Origin: Pedococcus_A sp963730585
GTDB taxonomy: Bacteria > Actinomycetota > Actinomycetes > Actinomycetales > Dermatophilaceae
Reading direction: 5' to 3'
Length of the DNA: 64,000 bases
Assembly: GCA_963730585.1 (NCBI GenBank)
Contig: CAVSSL010000010.1
Coordinates: 62,001-126,000, forward strand
Part shown: piece by piece, positions 9,374-17,291 of the stretch
How the letters are laid out: every line of letters begins with the position of its first letter
Position numbering within the stretch: position 1 is the stretch's first letter
Translations under genes and position numbers: made by a program
Notes under the pieces: model-generated
Told to the model about the DNA's origin: nothing
The model's database searches: none
The model's input: the letters and a program-made list of their open reading frames with translations, nothing else

Positions 9374-10816
9374 TCAGCTAGCAGAGGTTGCTGCAGGGGA
9401 GGACGGGCGGGGGCCGTCGAGGGCGACGAGCACGTGCGCCTCGACGGGCTCGGCCTTGCCCTTGAGCTCGAGCGGTCCGAGGGGCTCGGTCACCGCGCCG
9501 GGCAGGCGGGCGAGGGTGTCCGCGCCGATCGCGACTCCCCCGACCGGGGCCTTGGCCTCGAGCCGGGAGGCGACGTTGACGGTGTCGCCGATGACGGTGT
9601 GGGTGCGGCCGCCGCCCGCGCCGAGCAGGCTGAGTGACACCTCGCCGGAGTTGACCCCCACCCGGAAGCGCGGCCAGTCCGGGTGCTCCCGCGCCACCTG
9701 CGCGGTCGTGCGCTGCAGGTCGAGGGCCGCCTCGGCAGCTCGGCGGGCGTGGTCGGGCTGGTCGCCCCGCCGGTTGAAGGTCGCCATGATCGCGTCGCCG
9801 ATGAGCCGGTCGATGTCGCCACCGTGGGCCTTGACCACCGGCGGGATGGCGACCTCGAAGTAGGTGTTGAGCATCGCCGTCACCTCCTGCGGCGGGTGGG
9901 CCTCCGACCAGCTCGTGAAGCCCTGGAGGTCGGCGAAGAGGACGCTCATGTCGCGGGTGCCCGAGACGGTCTGGTCGAGGTAGAGGTCGGCGAACCGCTC
10001 CTCGTGCCACTGCTGCTGGGCACCCCACGCCACCAGGGCGAAGGCCGCCAGCATGAGCAGGTGCCACTCCCACCAGCTCAGGTGCCAGGCCCGTGAGAAG
10101 ACCAGCACCACCATCGCCTCGGCGAGCAGCACGAACGCGCCGGCCACCGCCACCGGCATCAGGCCACCGCGGTGCTGCCACAGCCGGAGGTAGCGCCACG
10201 CGCTCCACAGGTAGAGCGCGATCGCCGCCAGCGCCATGACGACCATGGCGCCGGAGGCCTGCTCCGGGGCCGTGTGGCGGTCCATCGGCGGCAGCCCGGC
10301 GAGGGACCAGACGGCCCAGAGCACCATGACCCCGAGCAGGCCCCGGCGCATCTGCCGTCCGTGCCGCATCGCCCGCACCCCGGCCTCGCCGTCGAAGCGA
10401 CCGGTTGAGACGAAGGCGAACGCCGACCCGATCGCGATGCCCACCGGAGTCGCGATCGTGAAGCCGGCGTTCGGGGTGTCGAGCAGCACCTTGGGCGTGG
10501 CCAGGGCGTGGAGGCCGAGGAAGCCCGCCGACGACAGGAAGGCCAGCGACACGAAGAGCACCCGGGCGTCGCCCCGGCGCTCAGCCGCGGTGCCGGTGCC
10601 GTAGGCGACGACCGCGCTCAGGATGGCGGCGCTCAGCACCATCCAGAAGTGGGCCGGCTGGTGGCCCCACAGCAGGTCGAGGTGCGGCAGCCCCAGCAGG
10701 AGCGTCAGCCCGGCCAGCGGCAGCAGCAGCGCCACGACGGAGCCGACCACCGCCCGCGCGCGGGGTGGCCCGTGCTCGCCCGCTGCCGGCGCGGACGCGG
10801 CGGCGGCCGAGACCAT
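9374..10816 (-). CDS. class III adenylate/guanylate cyclase with membrane domain
   Basis: A 480-residue protein. Residues to about 240 form roughly seven hydrophobic helices, and the last 190 residues form a class III nucleotidyl cyclase domain. Metal aspartates lie in MSVLFADLQGFTSW and LIGDAIMATF. The transition-state Asn and Arg lie in VIGDTVNVASRLEA, and LELKGKAEPVEAHV closes the domain. All catalytic residues seen are present, so it should make cAMP (possibly cGMP) at the inner membrane face. The ATG shares a base with the stop of the upstream receiver-flavoprotein gene (TGATG), so both are made from one mRNA. No HAMP domain was recognised. The membrane domain may be the sensor, or only an anchor with the flavoprotein as input. 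Confidence 0.9.
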   Translation of the reverse strand: MVSAAAASAPAAGEHGPPRARAVVGSVVALLLPLAGLTLLLGLPHLDLLWGHQPAHFWMVLSAAILSAVVAYGTGTAAERRGDARVLFVSLAFLSSAGFLGLHALATPKVLLDTPNAGFTIATPVGIAIGSAFAFVSTGRFDGEAGVRAMRHGRQMRRGLLGVMVLWAVWSLAGLPPMDRHTAPEQASGAMVVMALAAIALYLWSAWRYLRLWQHRGGLMPVAVAGAFVLLAEAMVVLVFSRAWHLSWWEWHLLMLAAFALVAWGAQQQWHEERFADLYLDQTVSGTRDMSVLFADLQGFTSWSEAHPPQEVTAMLNTYFEVAIPPVVKAHGGDIDRLIGDAIMATFNRRGDQPDHARRAAEAALDLQRTTAQVAREHPDWPRFRVGVNSGEVSLSLLGAGGGRTHTVIGDTVNVASRLEAKAPVGGVAIGADTLARLPGAVTEPLGPLELKGKAEPVEAHVLVALDGPRPSSPAATSAS

Positions 10817-12531
10817 CAGGGCCCGCCGGCGGGTGCCTTCGCTCGCTGGGCGGCGAGGTACTGGTGCACCTGCGACACGACGACGGATCCCTCTCCGACC
10901 GCGGAGGCGACCCGCTTCACCGAGGAGTGCCGCACGTCGCCGACCGCGAAGAACCCCGGCAGCGAGGTCTCGTAGGGGAACGGCGCCCGCTCCAGCGGCC
11001 AGTCGCCGCTCGCGACGACGTCCGACCCGGCCAGCACGAACGCGCGCTCGTCACGGGCCACCTCCTGCGGGAGCCACGCCGTGCGCGGCTCGGCGCCGAT
11101 CATGACGAACAGCGCGTCGGTGGGCACGGTCAGCTGGTCACCGGTCGAGCGGCGTCGCAGCACGACCTCCTGGAGCCAGCCCTCGCCGCCACCGCCGACC
11201 ACCTCGGTGTCGAGCTCGACGGTGATGCCGGGGTTGGACTCGATCTCGTCCACGAGGTACTGCGACATGCCGTCGCCCAGGTTCTTGGACCACACGATGA
11301 GGCGCACGCCCGCGGCATACCGGGCCAGGTGGAGCACCGCCTGGGCCGCCGAGTTGCCGCCGCCGAGCACCGCGACCTGCAGCCCGCTGAGGGCCTGCGC
11401 CTCGGACACGCTCGCGCCGTAGTAGACCCCGGCCCCGCTGAGCCGCTCGAGCGAGGGGATGCCGAGCCGCCGGTACGCCACGCCGGTGCACAGCACGACC
11501 GCGGTGGCGCTGACCTCCCCGACGTCGGAGATGTGGGCGAGGAAGCGGCCGTCGTGCGGGCTGACGTGGGTGACCTCGCGGGTGAGCAGGAAGTGGGCGC
11601 CGAAGACCCACGCCTGCTGGTAGCCCCGCTGGGCCAGCTCGGCGCCGCTGAGGCCGCGCGAGAAGCCGAGGTAGTTGCGGATCAGCGAGCTCGACCCTGC
11701 CTGACCACCCAGCGACTCCCGCTCGACCGTGAGGATGCGCAGCCCCTCGGACGAGGCGTAGACCGAGGCCGCCAGCCCGGCGGGTCCGGCACCCACGATG
11801 AGCAGGTCGAAGTCGCGCTCGTCGTCGGGCAGCTCGGTGCGGATGCCCCACGCCTCGCAGATCTCGGCGTCGGTCGGGTCGAGCAGCACCTTGCCGCCGA
11901 GCGCCGGCATCCAGACCACGACGGGTCCGGAGTGGGTCTCGGGGTGCAGCAGCCCGATGCGCTCCAGCGCGGAGTTGGCCGCCGCGGTGCCCCGCTCGAG
12001 GAACGCGTGCGGGATCCCGTTGCGGGTCAGGAGGTTCCGTATGCCGTGGGCCCGGGCCGCGCGCCGCTCCGCCACGACGATGACCTCACGCAGGGCGCTG
12101 ACCACCGTGCGCGACCACTCGTGCACGAACTCGCCGACGGTGCGGTTGAACAGCTCGTCCTGCTCCGACCAGGGCTTGAGGACGTAGTAGTTGATGTCGC
12201 CCATCGCCATCGCGCGCAGGATGGCCTCGGCCGTGGGGCGGTCGGACCACGCACCCCAGGGCACGAGCAGGGCGCGCCTGGCGTCGGGGTGCATGGTGCG
12301 CACCCGGCCGAGCAGCTCGGCTCCCGGGAGGTCCGGCAGCCACTGGTCGGCGAGCACGGTGGCCACCGGGTCGCCGCGCTGCTGCGCCGCCTCGAGCTGG
12401 GCCAGCGCCGCGGCACCGGTCTGCTCCCCGCGCACGCGGAAGTCGGCGCCGAAACGGCGCTGCAGGTGTGCCTCGATCCGTGAGAGCGCCTCGGGGTCGG
12501 CGTCCACGGCGAGCAGGAGGGGACGGGGCAT
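10816..12531 (-). CDS. receiver domain fused to thioredoxin-reductase-like flavoprotein
   Basis: A 571-residue fusion. Residues 1-125 resemble a response-regulator receiver, with acidic pocket D10/D12, probable phospho-acceptor D62 (VLADQWLPDLPG) and K119 (YYVLKPW); the usual Thr/Ser position reads V90-P91. A linker of about 110 residues follows. From about 240 there is a two-nucleotide flavoprotein: FAD motif LLIVGAGPAGLAA, GGQAGSSSLIRNYLGF, NAD(P) motif VAVLGGGNSAAQAV and FFAVGDVR. In thioredoxin reductase the CxxC lies just before the NAD(P) motif; here the segment is GVYYGASVSEA, with no cysteine. It is therefore not a classical thioredoxin reductase. Similar flavoproteins fused to cyclic-nucleotide-binding or receiver domains are known, with no settled function. 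It is coupled to the cyclase gene. Confidence 0.88.
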   Translation of the reverse strand: MPRPLLLAVDADPEALSRIEAHLQRRFGADFRVRGEQTGAAALAQLEAAQQRGDPVATVLADQWLPDLPGAELLGRVRTMHPDARRALLVPWGAWSDRPTAEAILRAMAMGDINYYVLKPWSEQDELFNRTVGEFVHEWSRTVVSALREVIVVAERRAARAHGIRNLLTRNGIPHAFLERGTAAANSALERIGLLHPETHSGPVVVWMPALGGKVLLDPTDAEICEAWGIRTELPDDERDFDLLIVGAGPAGLAASVYASSEGLRILTVERESLGGQAGSSSLIRNYLGFSRGLSGAELAQRGYQQAWVFGAHFLLTREVTHVSPHDGRFLAHISDVGEVSATAVVLCTGVAYRRLGIPSLERLSGAGVYYGASVSEAQALSGLQVAVLGGGNSAAQAVLHLARYAAGVRLIVWSKNLGDGMSQYLVDEIESNPGITVELDTEVVGGGGEGWLQEVVLRRRSTGDQLTVPTDALFVMIGAEPRTAWLPQEVARDERAFVLAGSDVVASGDWPLERAPFPYETSLPGFFAVGDVRHSSVKRVASAVGEGSVVVSQVHQYLAAQRAKAPAGGP

Positions 12532-12643
12532 GATGCCTCCCTGCCGACGAAAGGGCTTGCTCCTCAGGCTAGGACCGCTGCTGCTCCTGCGAATACAGCC
12601 GATGGCGTAGGCACGGCCTCAGCCCGGGTCCTACCGTCGACGC

Positions 12644-12817
12644 ATGATCGAGCGAGGCGCCCGCCTGGGCGACATCGACGCCGTCGCGATGCGGCTGCCG
12701 CAGGTCGACCGGAGCACCTCCGACGGCGGGCGCCACTCCTACGCCGTGGCAGGACTGGCCCGGGCACCGAGACGCCTCGCGAAGGAGTGGCTCGCCGAGC
12801 GGGGCGTGCGCGGCTGA
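12644..12817 (+). pseudogene. YjbR/MmcQ-family remnant
   Basis: A 57-codon open frame starting at ATG 12644. Its first half (GDIDAVAMRLPQVDRSTSDG, then RHSYAVAG) looks like the N-terminus of YjbR/MmcQ (CyaY-fold DNA-binding) proteins. Its second half (LARAPRRLAKEWLAERG) looks like their C-terminus. The central 60 or so residues are missing. I read it as an internally deleted gene whose ends were joined in frame. It could alternatively be a real small protein. The stop is 14 bp from the convergent MarR gene. Confidence 0.5.
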
Positions 12818-12830
12818 CGGCGTGCGCGGC

Positions 12831-13325
12831 CTACCCCAGCCACGACTGCAGGTCGAGGCGGCGGGTCGAGTCGGCACCCAGCACCCGCAGGTCGTCGTGA
12901 AGCGACTCGAGCCGCTCGGGACCGATGCGCGCAGCCCACTCGGCGCGGATCTCCTCGAAGACGACGACTGACTGGCGCAGGAAGTCCTCGCCCTGCCTCG
13001 TCGGCCTCACCACCTTGCGTCGGGCGTCCGCGGTGTCGGGCGCCCTCTCGACGTAGCCCTGCTGCTCGAGCAGGCTGAGGGTCTTGGCCGCGGCCTGCTT
13101 CGACACCCCGAGCCGGCTCGCGACCTCGGTGGCGGTCGCACCGCTGCCGACCGCCTGCAGGGTGAAGCCGTGCACCGGCCGGGTGTCGGGGTGACCGCGT
13201 TCGGCGAGCCTGCGGTGGCTCTCGTCGAGGTGGGCGCGCAGCGCTCCGACCAACACCAGCGGCAGCTCCCAGGCCGGCGCGGCGGGCTCGGCGCCGGTCG
13301 GCGTGGGCGAATGGGTGGCGCTCAT
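12831..13325 (-). CDS. MarR-family transcriptional regulator
   Basis: A 164-residue winged-helix regulator. The recognition region is TATEVASRLGVSKQAAAKTLSLLEQQGYVERAPDTADARRKVV, with the DxR wing of MarR proteins (given here in outline from about residue 65 to 107). N- and C-terminal helices form the dimer. It is divergent from a cupin gene across a 69-bp gap holding a perfect inverted repeat, so it very likely represses itself and the cupin gene. No conserved cysteine pair for peroxide sensing was noticed, so the inducer is unknown. Confidence 0.88.
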   Translation of the reverse strand: MSATHSPTPTGAEPAAPAWELPLVLVGALRAHLDESHRRLAERGHPDTRPVHGFTLQAVGSGATATEVASRLGVSKQAAAKTLSLLEQQGYVERAPDTADARRKVVRPTRQGEDFLRQSVVVFEEIRAEWAARIGPERLESLHDDLRVLGADSTRRLDLQSWLG

Positions 13326-13343
13326 CCTCTTCCCTTCGGTTCG

Positions 13344-13377
13344 TCAATGTGGTTGTCTATTTGGACAACCACATTGA
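13344..13377. promoter_or_regulatory. perfect 14-bp inverted repeat, MarR operator
   Basis: TCAATGTGGTTGTC (13344-13357), a six-base spacer TATTTG, and the exact reverse complement GACAACCACATTGA (13364-13377). It sits between the divergent marR-like and cupin genes and is AT-rich compared with its surroundings. Size, symmetry and place fit a MarR operator that shuts both promoters. A TATATA at 13379-13384 and the strong site AGGAGG just before the cupin ATG adjoin it. Confidence 0.85.
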
Positions 13378-13394
13378 CTATATAGGAGGACGCC

Positions 13395-13808
13395 ATGTCG
13401 GAAGCCATCACCGCCGCCACGACCACCGCCACCATCACCGCCGTTCCGGCGGCCGACCGGAGGATCACCGAGACGCCGAACGGCGTGATGACCACCCTGG
13501 CCTCGCCCACCCTCGGCGGCAGCGCGACCAGCCTGTGGCTGGTCGAGATGCACCCCGGGGCAGAGGGCCCGGAACACGCCTTCGACGGCGAGGTCCTCTG
13601 GGCAGTGACCCGGGGACGTGCGGCGCTCACCGTCGGAGGCATCACCACCGACCTCACGGCCGGTGACACCGCGGTCCTGCCCGCCGGTGTGATGCGCCGG
13701 CTCACCGCCGGGCCGGACGGCTTCACGGCGGTCGTCACGGGGCCCGGGGGCAGCAGCGTCACGCGATCGGACGGTCAGGCCGGCGCCGTGCCTCCCTGGG
13801 TCGCCTGA
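13395..13808 (+). CDS. small cupin-domain protein
   Basis: A 137-residue single cupin. The two cupin motifs appear as PEHAFDGEVLWAVTRGRAALTVGG and, near the end, DTAVLPAGVMRRLTAG. Of the usual metal ligands only one histidine (EHAF) and a glutamate (GEVLW) are clear, so metal binding may be partial. AGGAGG is 4-5 bases upstream of the ATG. It is divergent from the MarR gene and probably its main target. The substrate is unknown. A strong terminator follows. Confidence 0.8.
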   Translation: MSEAITAATTTATITAVPAADRRITETPNGVMTTLASPTLGGSATSLWLVEMHPGAEGPEHAFDGEVLWAVTRGRAALTVGGITTDLTAGDTAVLPAGVMRRLTAGPDGFTAVVTGPGGSSVTRSDGQAGAVPPWVA

Positions 13809-13830
13809 GCGTCCCGGTTCCCCTCACACG

Positions 13831-13863
13831 GCAGAGGCCGCCCCGAGCCGGGGCGGCCTCTGC
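13831..13863. terminator. strong bidirectional terminator
   Basis: Perfect 15-bp stem GCAGAGGCCGCCCCG / CGGGGCGGCCTCTGC with a three-base loop AGC; the flanking CACACG and CGTGTG extend it with one or two mismatches. It lies between the convergent cupin and VOC genes and should serve both. Confidence 0.9.
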
Positions 13864-13885
13864 TGCGTGTGCTGGGGTCTGTGGG

Positions 13886-14518
13886 TCAGACCGTGACCTC
13901 GCCGCTGGGGGTGGCGAAGGTGACCGAGAGCAGCCCCGGCGTGCCGTGCGGCGCGACGAAGGTGAAGTCGATGGTGGTCGGCTCGTCGGCCGGCCAGTTC
14001 AACCAGTCGCGCACGCGCTCGGGGTCGCCGGCGATCTGCAGCCCCTTGATGGTGACGTCGGTGTCGGCGCCGACCGAGGGGTGGCACTCCGGGGTCTGCC
14101 ACTCGACGAAGAACGGCAGCTGCGGGTCGGAGATGAGGCCCTTGACGCCCAGCTGGCGCCACTTCAGCTCGGTGCCGTCGGGGCGGTGGCGGTAGCCGTC
14201 GGCGGACTCGCGGCCCAGGCGGTCCTCGAACGGCTTGATGTCGTCGACGCGGACGACCCAGCCGAGCCAGCCGCCGCCGGCCTCGGAGCGCGCGCGGACG
14301 GCTTGCCCGAAGGGGGCCTTGTCGGATGCCGGGTGGTCCAGCACCTCGACGACCTCGACGTAGCGGTCGTGCGCCAACGGGAGGATCACGTTCCGGGTGC
14401 CGAACCGCGGGTGGACTCCCCCATCGACCGGCTCGACGCCGATCAGCTTGGCGAGACGCTCAGCCGTAGCCTTCAGCCCGTCGTGCTCCGCGGCGTAGGA
14501 AACGTGGTCAACTCGCAT
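13886..14518 (-). CDS. VOC/glyoxalase-like domain protein
   Basis: A 210-residue protein of the glyoxalase-like VOC type, beginning MRVDHVSYAAEHDGLKATAE. A second module includes LPFFVEWQTPECHPS. Metal-ligand candidates are the first-strand histidine (VDHVSY), ExxE in RYVEVVEV and E in FFVEW. Two in-frame ATGs exist, 14518 and 14527; AAGG upstream of the latter is the only visible ribosome site. The function is unknown; relatives are annotated as VOC or glyoxalase-like proteins. Confidence 0.78.
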   Translation of the reverse strand: MRVDHVSYAAEHDGLKATAERLAKLIGVEPVDGGVHPRFGTRNVILPLAHDRYVEVVEVLDHPASDKAPFGQAVRARSEAGGGWLGWVVRVDDIKPFEDRLGRESADGYRHRPDGTELKWRQLGVKGLISDPQLPFFVEWQTPECHPSVGADTDVTIKGLQIAGDPERVRDWLNWPADEPTTIDFTFVAPHGTPGLLSVTFATPSGEVTV

Positions 14519-14607
14519 GCATGACATCGTGACACACCTTTTGGGGTGCTCTTGACACGGGGGTGGGCTGCCCCTTACCCGCCCGCCCGGGCGCGCCCGA
14601 ACCACTC

Positions 14608-14673
14608 ACTCGGAGAGCGCGACCGGCCCACTCGGAGAACGCGGCCGGCCTACTCCGTCAGCGCGACCGGCGC
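14608..14673. repeat. 22-bp tandem repeat x3 at the 3' end of the SpoU gene
   Basis: Three head-to-tail units begin ACTCGGAGAGCGCGACCGG, ACTCGGAGAACGCGGCCGG and ACTCCGTCAGCGCGACCGG. The third unit contains the stop codon (TCA on this strand) of the minus-strand methyltransferase, so the array is an apparent duplication of the gene's 3' end outward into the gap. Confidence 0.7.
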
Positions 14674-15467
14674 TGCCGGACCGCCTCGTAGATGACGATG
14701 GCGGCCGACGTGGCGACGTTCAGCGAGTTGGCCCGGCCCACCATGGGGATGCGGACCCGGTATGCCGCGGCGGCCAGCACCTCGTCGGTCAGCCCGTACT
14801 TCTCGGCACCCACCGCGATGGCGACCGGGCCGGTGTAGTCGACGTCGGTGTAGTCGAGGTCGGTGTCGGGAGTGGTGGCGACGAGGGCGATGCCGTGCTC
14901 CTGCAGCCAGGCGATCGTCGCCGTCGTGCTGTCGCTGCAGACCGGCACGGAGAAGACGGTGCCCTTGCTGGCGCGCACGAGGTTGGGGTTGCCCCAGTCG
15001 GTGACCGGGTCGGCGGCGACGACGGCCTCCACGCCCGCGGCGTCCGCAGTGCGCAGCATGGCGCCGAGGTTGCCCGGCTTCTCGACGCCCTGGCACAGCA
15101 GGGCCAGGGCGCTGGAGCCGACGGAGAGGTCGGCGCAGGCCCGCGCCACCGAGGGCACCACCGCGAGGAAGCCGTCCGGCCCCTCCCGGTAGGCCACCCG
15201 CTCGAAGGCGGCCCGGCCGAGCTGCACCGTGTCGACCCCGCGAGCCGCCACGTCGGAGACGACCGCCAGCTGGCCGGTCGGGTCGAGCATCAGCTCGGGG
15301 CAGTAGTAGACGGTCTGGGGCAGCACCCCTGCCTCGAGGGCCAGCGTGAGCTCCTCGAACCCCTCGATGAGCGTCAGCCCCGACTCCTCGCGGGCGCGTC
15401 GTCGGCGCAGTGCGGTCAGGGACTTCAGCCGCTGGTTGGACGGCGACGTGATGATCAGGTCAGACAT
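14658..15467 (-). CDS. SpoU/TrmH-family RNA 2'-O-methyltransferase
   Basis: SAM-dependent RNA ribose methyltransferase of the SPOUT knot family, 269 residues, usual length. The N-terminal substrate-binding domain (ITSPSNQRLKSLTALRRR, LIEGFEEL) is followed by the catalytic domain with the three knot motifs EKPGNLGAMLRTADAAG, VAIAVGAEKYGL and IPMVGRANSLNVATSAAIVI. It probably methylates 23S rRNA guanosine or a tRNA; the exact target cannot be told from sequence. The 3' end carries a 22-bp tandem duplication. Confidence 0.9.
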   Translation of the reverse strand: MSDLIITSPSNQRLKSLTALRRRRAREESGLTLIEGFEELTLALEAGVLPQTVYYCPELMLDPTGQLAVVSDVAARGVDTVQLGRAAFERVAYREGPDGFLAVVPSVARACADLSVGSSALALLCQGVEKPGNLGAMLRTADAAGVEAVVAADPVTDWGNPNLVRASKGTVFSVPVCSDSTTATIAWLQEHGIALVATTPDTDLDYTDVDYTGPVAIAVGAEKYGLTDEVLAAAAYRVRIPMVGRANSLNVATSAAIVIYEAVRQRRSR

Positions 15468-15549
15468 GGCGGCCCAAGCATGTCATTGATCGACCCAGAA
15501 CAGGCTCTGCCCGCGCGAACGGGTGGGGTTCATGGGAAAGGAGCCTGTC

Positions 15550-16185
15550 ATGCCCCCTTTGGGACACAATGCCCCCATGACGCTGCCGACCACGACCGAG
15601 CACTTCCACCTGCGCCAGAAGGTCACCCTCATGGTGAACCGCTACGAGGTGGTGGCCTCCGACGGCTCCGGCGCCGAGGGCCAGGTGCTGGCCGTGGCGC
15701 AGCAGAAGCGGGTGGCCCTCAAGGAGGAGGTCACCTTCTACTCCGACGAGGCGCGCACCCAGCCGGTGTTCTCGTTCAAGGCCCGCAAGCGCCTCGACCT
15801 CGCGGCCACCTACGACGTCCTCGACGCGTCCGGGGTGCCGATCGGCTGGTTCCGCAAGGACTTCGGCACCTCGTTGCTCCGCTCGACGTGGCACCTCGGC
15901 ACCCCCGACGGGCTCGAGGCCACCGGCACCGAGCGCAACCAGAACGTCGCCCTGGCCCGCCGGGCCTGGGAGATGCTGCCCATCGTCAGCGACCTGCCCA
16001 GCCCGTTCGTCTTCCACTTCGACTTCACCGCTGCCGACGGCACGCTGGTGCTCAGCTCGGAGCGACGCCGGTCGCTGCGCGACCGCTACGACGTGCACGT
16101 GCCGGTGGCGAGCAACGGCTGGCAGCTCGACTGGCGCATGGCCATGGCGATGGCCGTGGCGCTCGACGCCCTCCAGTCCCGCTAG
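15550..16185 (+). CDS. LURP-one-related (scramblase-like) protein
   Basis: A 211-residue protein of the LURP-one-related/tubby-like fold (LRMKVTLMVNRYEV-type opening, here LRQKVTLMVNRYEVV; then FSFKARKRLDL, YDVLDASG, GWFRKDFGTSLLRSTW). Bacterial members are common in actinobacteria and of unknown role; the fold suggests lipid or phosphoinositide contact. ATG 15550 is chosen because AAAGGAG lies 6-7 bases upstream; ATG 15577 is a weaker alternative. The gene ends 4 bp before a large inverted repeat. Confidence 0.75.
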   Translation: MPPLGHNAPMTLPTTTEHFHLRQKVTLMVNRYEVVASDGSGAEGQVLAVAQQKRVALKEEVTFYSDEARTQPVFSFKARKRLDLAATYDVLDASGVPIGWFRKDFGTSLLRSTWHLGTPDGLEATGTERNQNVALARRAWEMLPIVSDLPSPFVFHFDFTAADGTLVLSSERRRSLRDRYDVHVPVASNGWQLDWRMAMAMAVALDALQSR

Positions 16186-16189
16186 CACT

Positions 16190-16264
16190 CCGACTTTGTA
16201 TGCCGTGGGCGCGGTCCACGGTGCGCGGTACCGCCTGCGGCGCTCCCGCGGCATACAAGGTCGG
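16190..16264. terminator. long inverted repeat carrying the octamer in both arms
   Basis: Arms CCGACTTTGTATGCCG (16190-16205) and CGGCATACAAGGTCGG (16249-16264) match at 15 of 16 positions. The 43-base loop contains two smaller palindromes, CGTGG..CCACG (16204-16220) and GCGGTACCGC (16225-16234). It sits exactly between convergent genes ending at 16185 and 16270, so transcription termination from both sides is the likely role. Each arm holds one copy of GTATGCCG/CGGCATAC. Confidence 0.7.
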
Positions 16265-16269
16265 GGTTA

Positions 16270-17064
16270 TTACTGCAGGACGGAGAGGAGCACCGGGACG
16301 AGGCCGTCCTCGTCGACGTGGCCGGTCACGTCGTCGGCCACCTCCTTGACCTCCTCGGGCGCGTTCGCCATCGCGACACCCCAGGCGGCCCACTTCAGCA
16401 TCTCGATGTCGTTGCGCTGGTCGCCCACCGCGATGGTGTGCGGGGGCTCGACCTCGAGGGTCCGCCGGAGCAGCTCGAGTGCCGAGCCCTTCGAGACGCC
16501 CTCGGGGTTGATGTCCATCCACGCGGTGAAGCCGACGTTGTAGTTGACCTCGTGCAGGCCGATGCGCTCGGCGAGCTCCTCGAAGTCCTCGCTCGTGCCG
16601 GTGGGGCTGCGGAACGTGACACGGGTGACCGGGTCGGCGACGAGCTCCTCCCAGGACACCACGCGCAGCTCGCCCTGCAGCTCGCCGTCCGGGAAGGGGG
16701 CGCTGAGCTTGAACCCGACCCCGAGCTCCTCGACCGCGATCACGGCGTCCGGCCACGAGTCGCGCAGCAGCTCCAGCGCGGGGGCCGGGTCGAAGGTGAC
16801 GGTGTCGATGATCTGGTAGCCCTGCGGCTCGTCGGGGTCGAGCTTGAGGGTGACGGCCCCGTTGGAGCACACGACGTACCCGTTCGTCAGGCCGAGCATG
16901 TCGAGGATCGGTGTGGTGGCGACGATCGAGCGGCCCGTGGCCACCACGATGTGGTGCCCGGCGTCCGCGACCGCGCGCACCGCCTCGTAGACCGCCGGGC
17001 GCAGCTCGCCCGCGTGCGTGATGGTGGTGCCGTCGAGGTCGAGGGCGATCAGTCGCTGCGGCAT
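16270..17064 (-). CDS. Cof-type HAD-superfamily phosphatase
   Basis: A 264-residue HAD IIB hydrolase. Motif I is IALDLDGTTI (nucleophile and acid-base aspartates), motif II VATGRSI, and the late motifs TIAVGDQRNDIEML and AWGVAMANAPEEVKEVAD are the Cof signature. It has a full-length cap domain. It dephosphorylates small phosphorylated metabolites; the substrate cannot be named. Confidence 0.9.
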   Translation of the reverse strand: MPQRLIALDLDGTTITHAGELRPAVYEAVRAVADAGHHIVVATGRSIVATTPILDMLGLTNGYVVCSNGAVTLKLDPDEPQGYQIIDTVTFDPAPALELLRDSWPDAVIAVEELGVGFKLSAPFPDGELQGELRVVSWEELVADPVTRVTFRSPTGTSEDFEELAERIGLHEVNYNVGFTAWMDINPEGVSKGSALELLRRTLEVEPPHTIAVGDQRNDIEMLKWAAWGVAMANAPEEVKEVADDVTGHVDEDGLVPVLLSVLQ

Positions 17065-17291
17065 GGCCTTCCCTGCGTCGTTGGTGGGACCAGCATCAGT
17101 GGTCCGGACCGCTGAATCTACGTCAGGCGGGTGGCGTGTGCGGCCACAAGCCCGTCGATCGAGCGCAACCCTGCCGTGTGCGGACTGCGCTCAACGCGGG
17201 TGCCCAGCCGGCGGGCCGCTCGCTTCACTGGGAGACCAGCGCGGACTGCCCGCCCCGCGCAGCCCGTCCCCACCGACCCCCGGAGGCTGCC

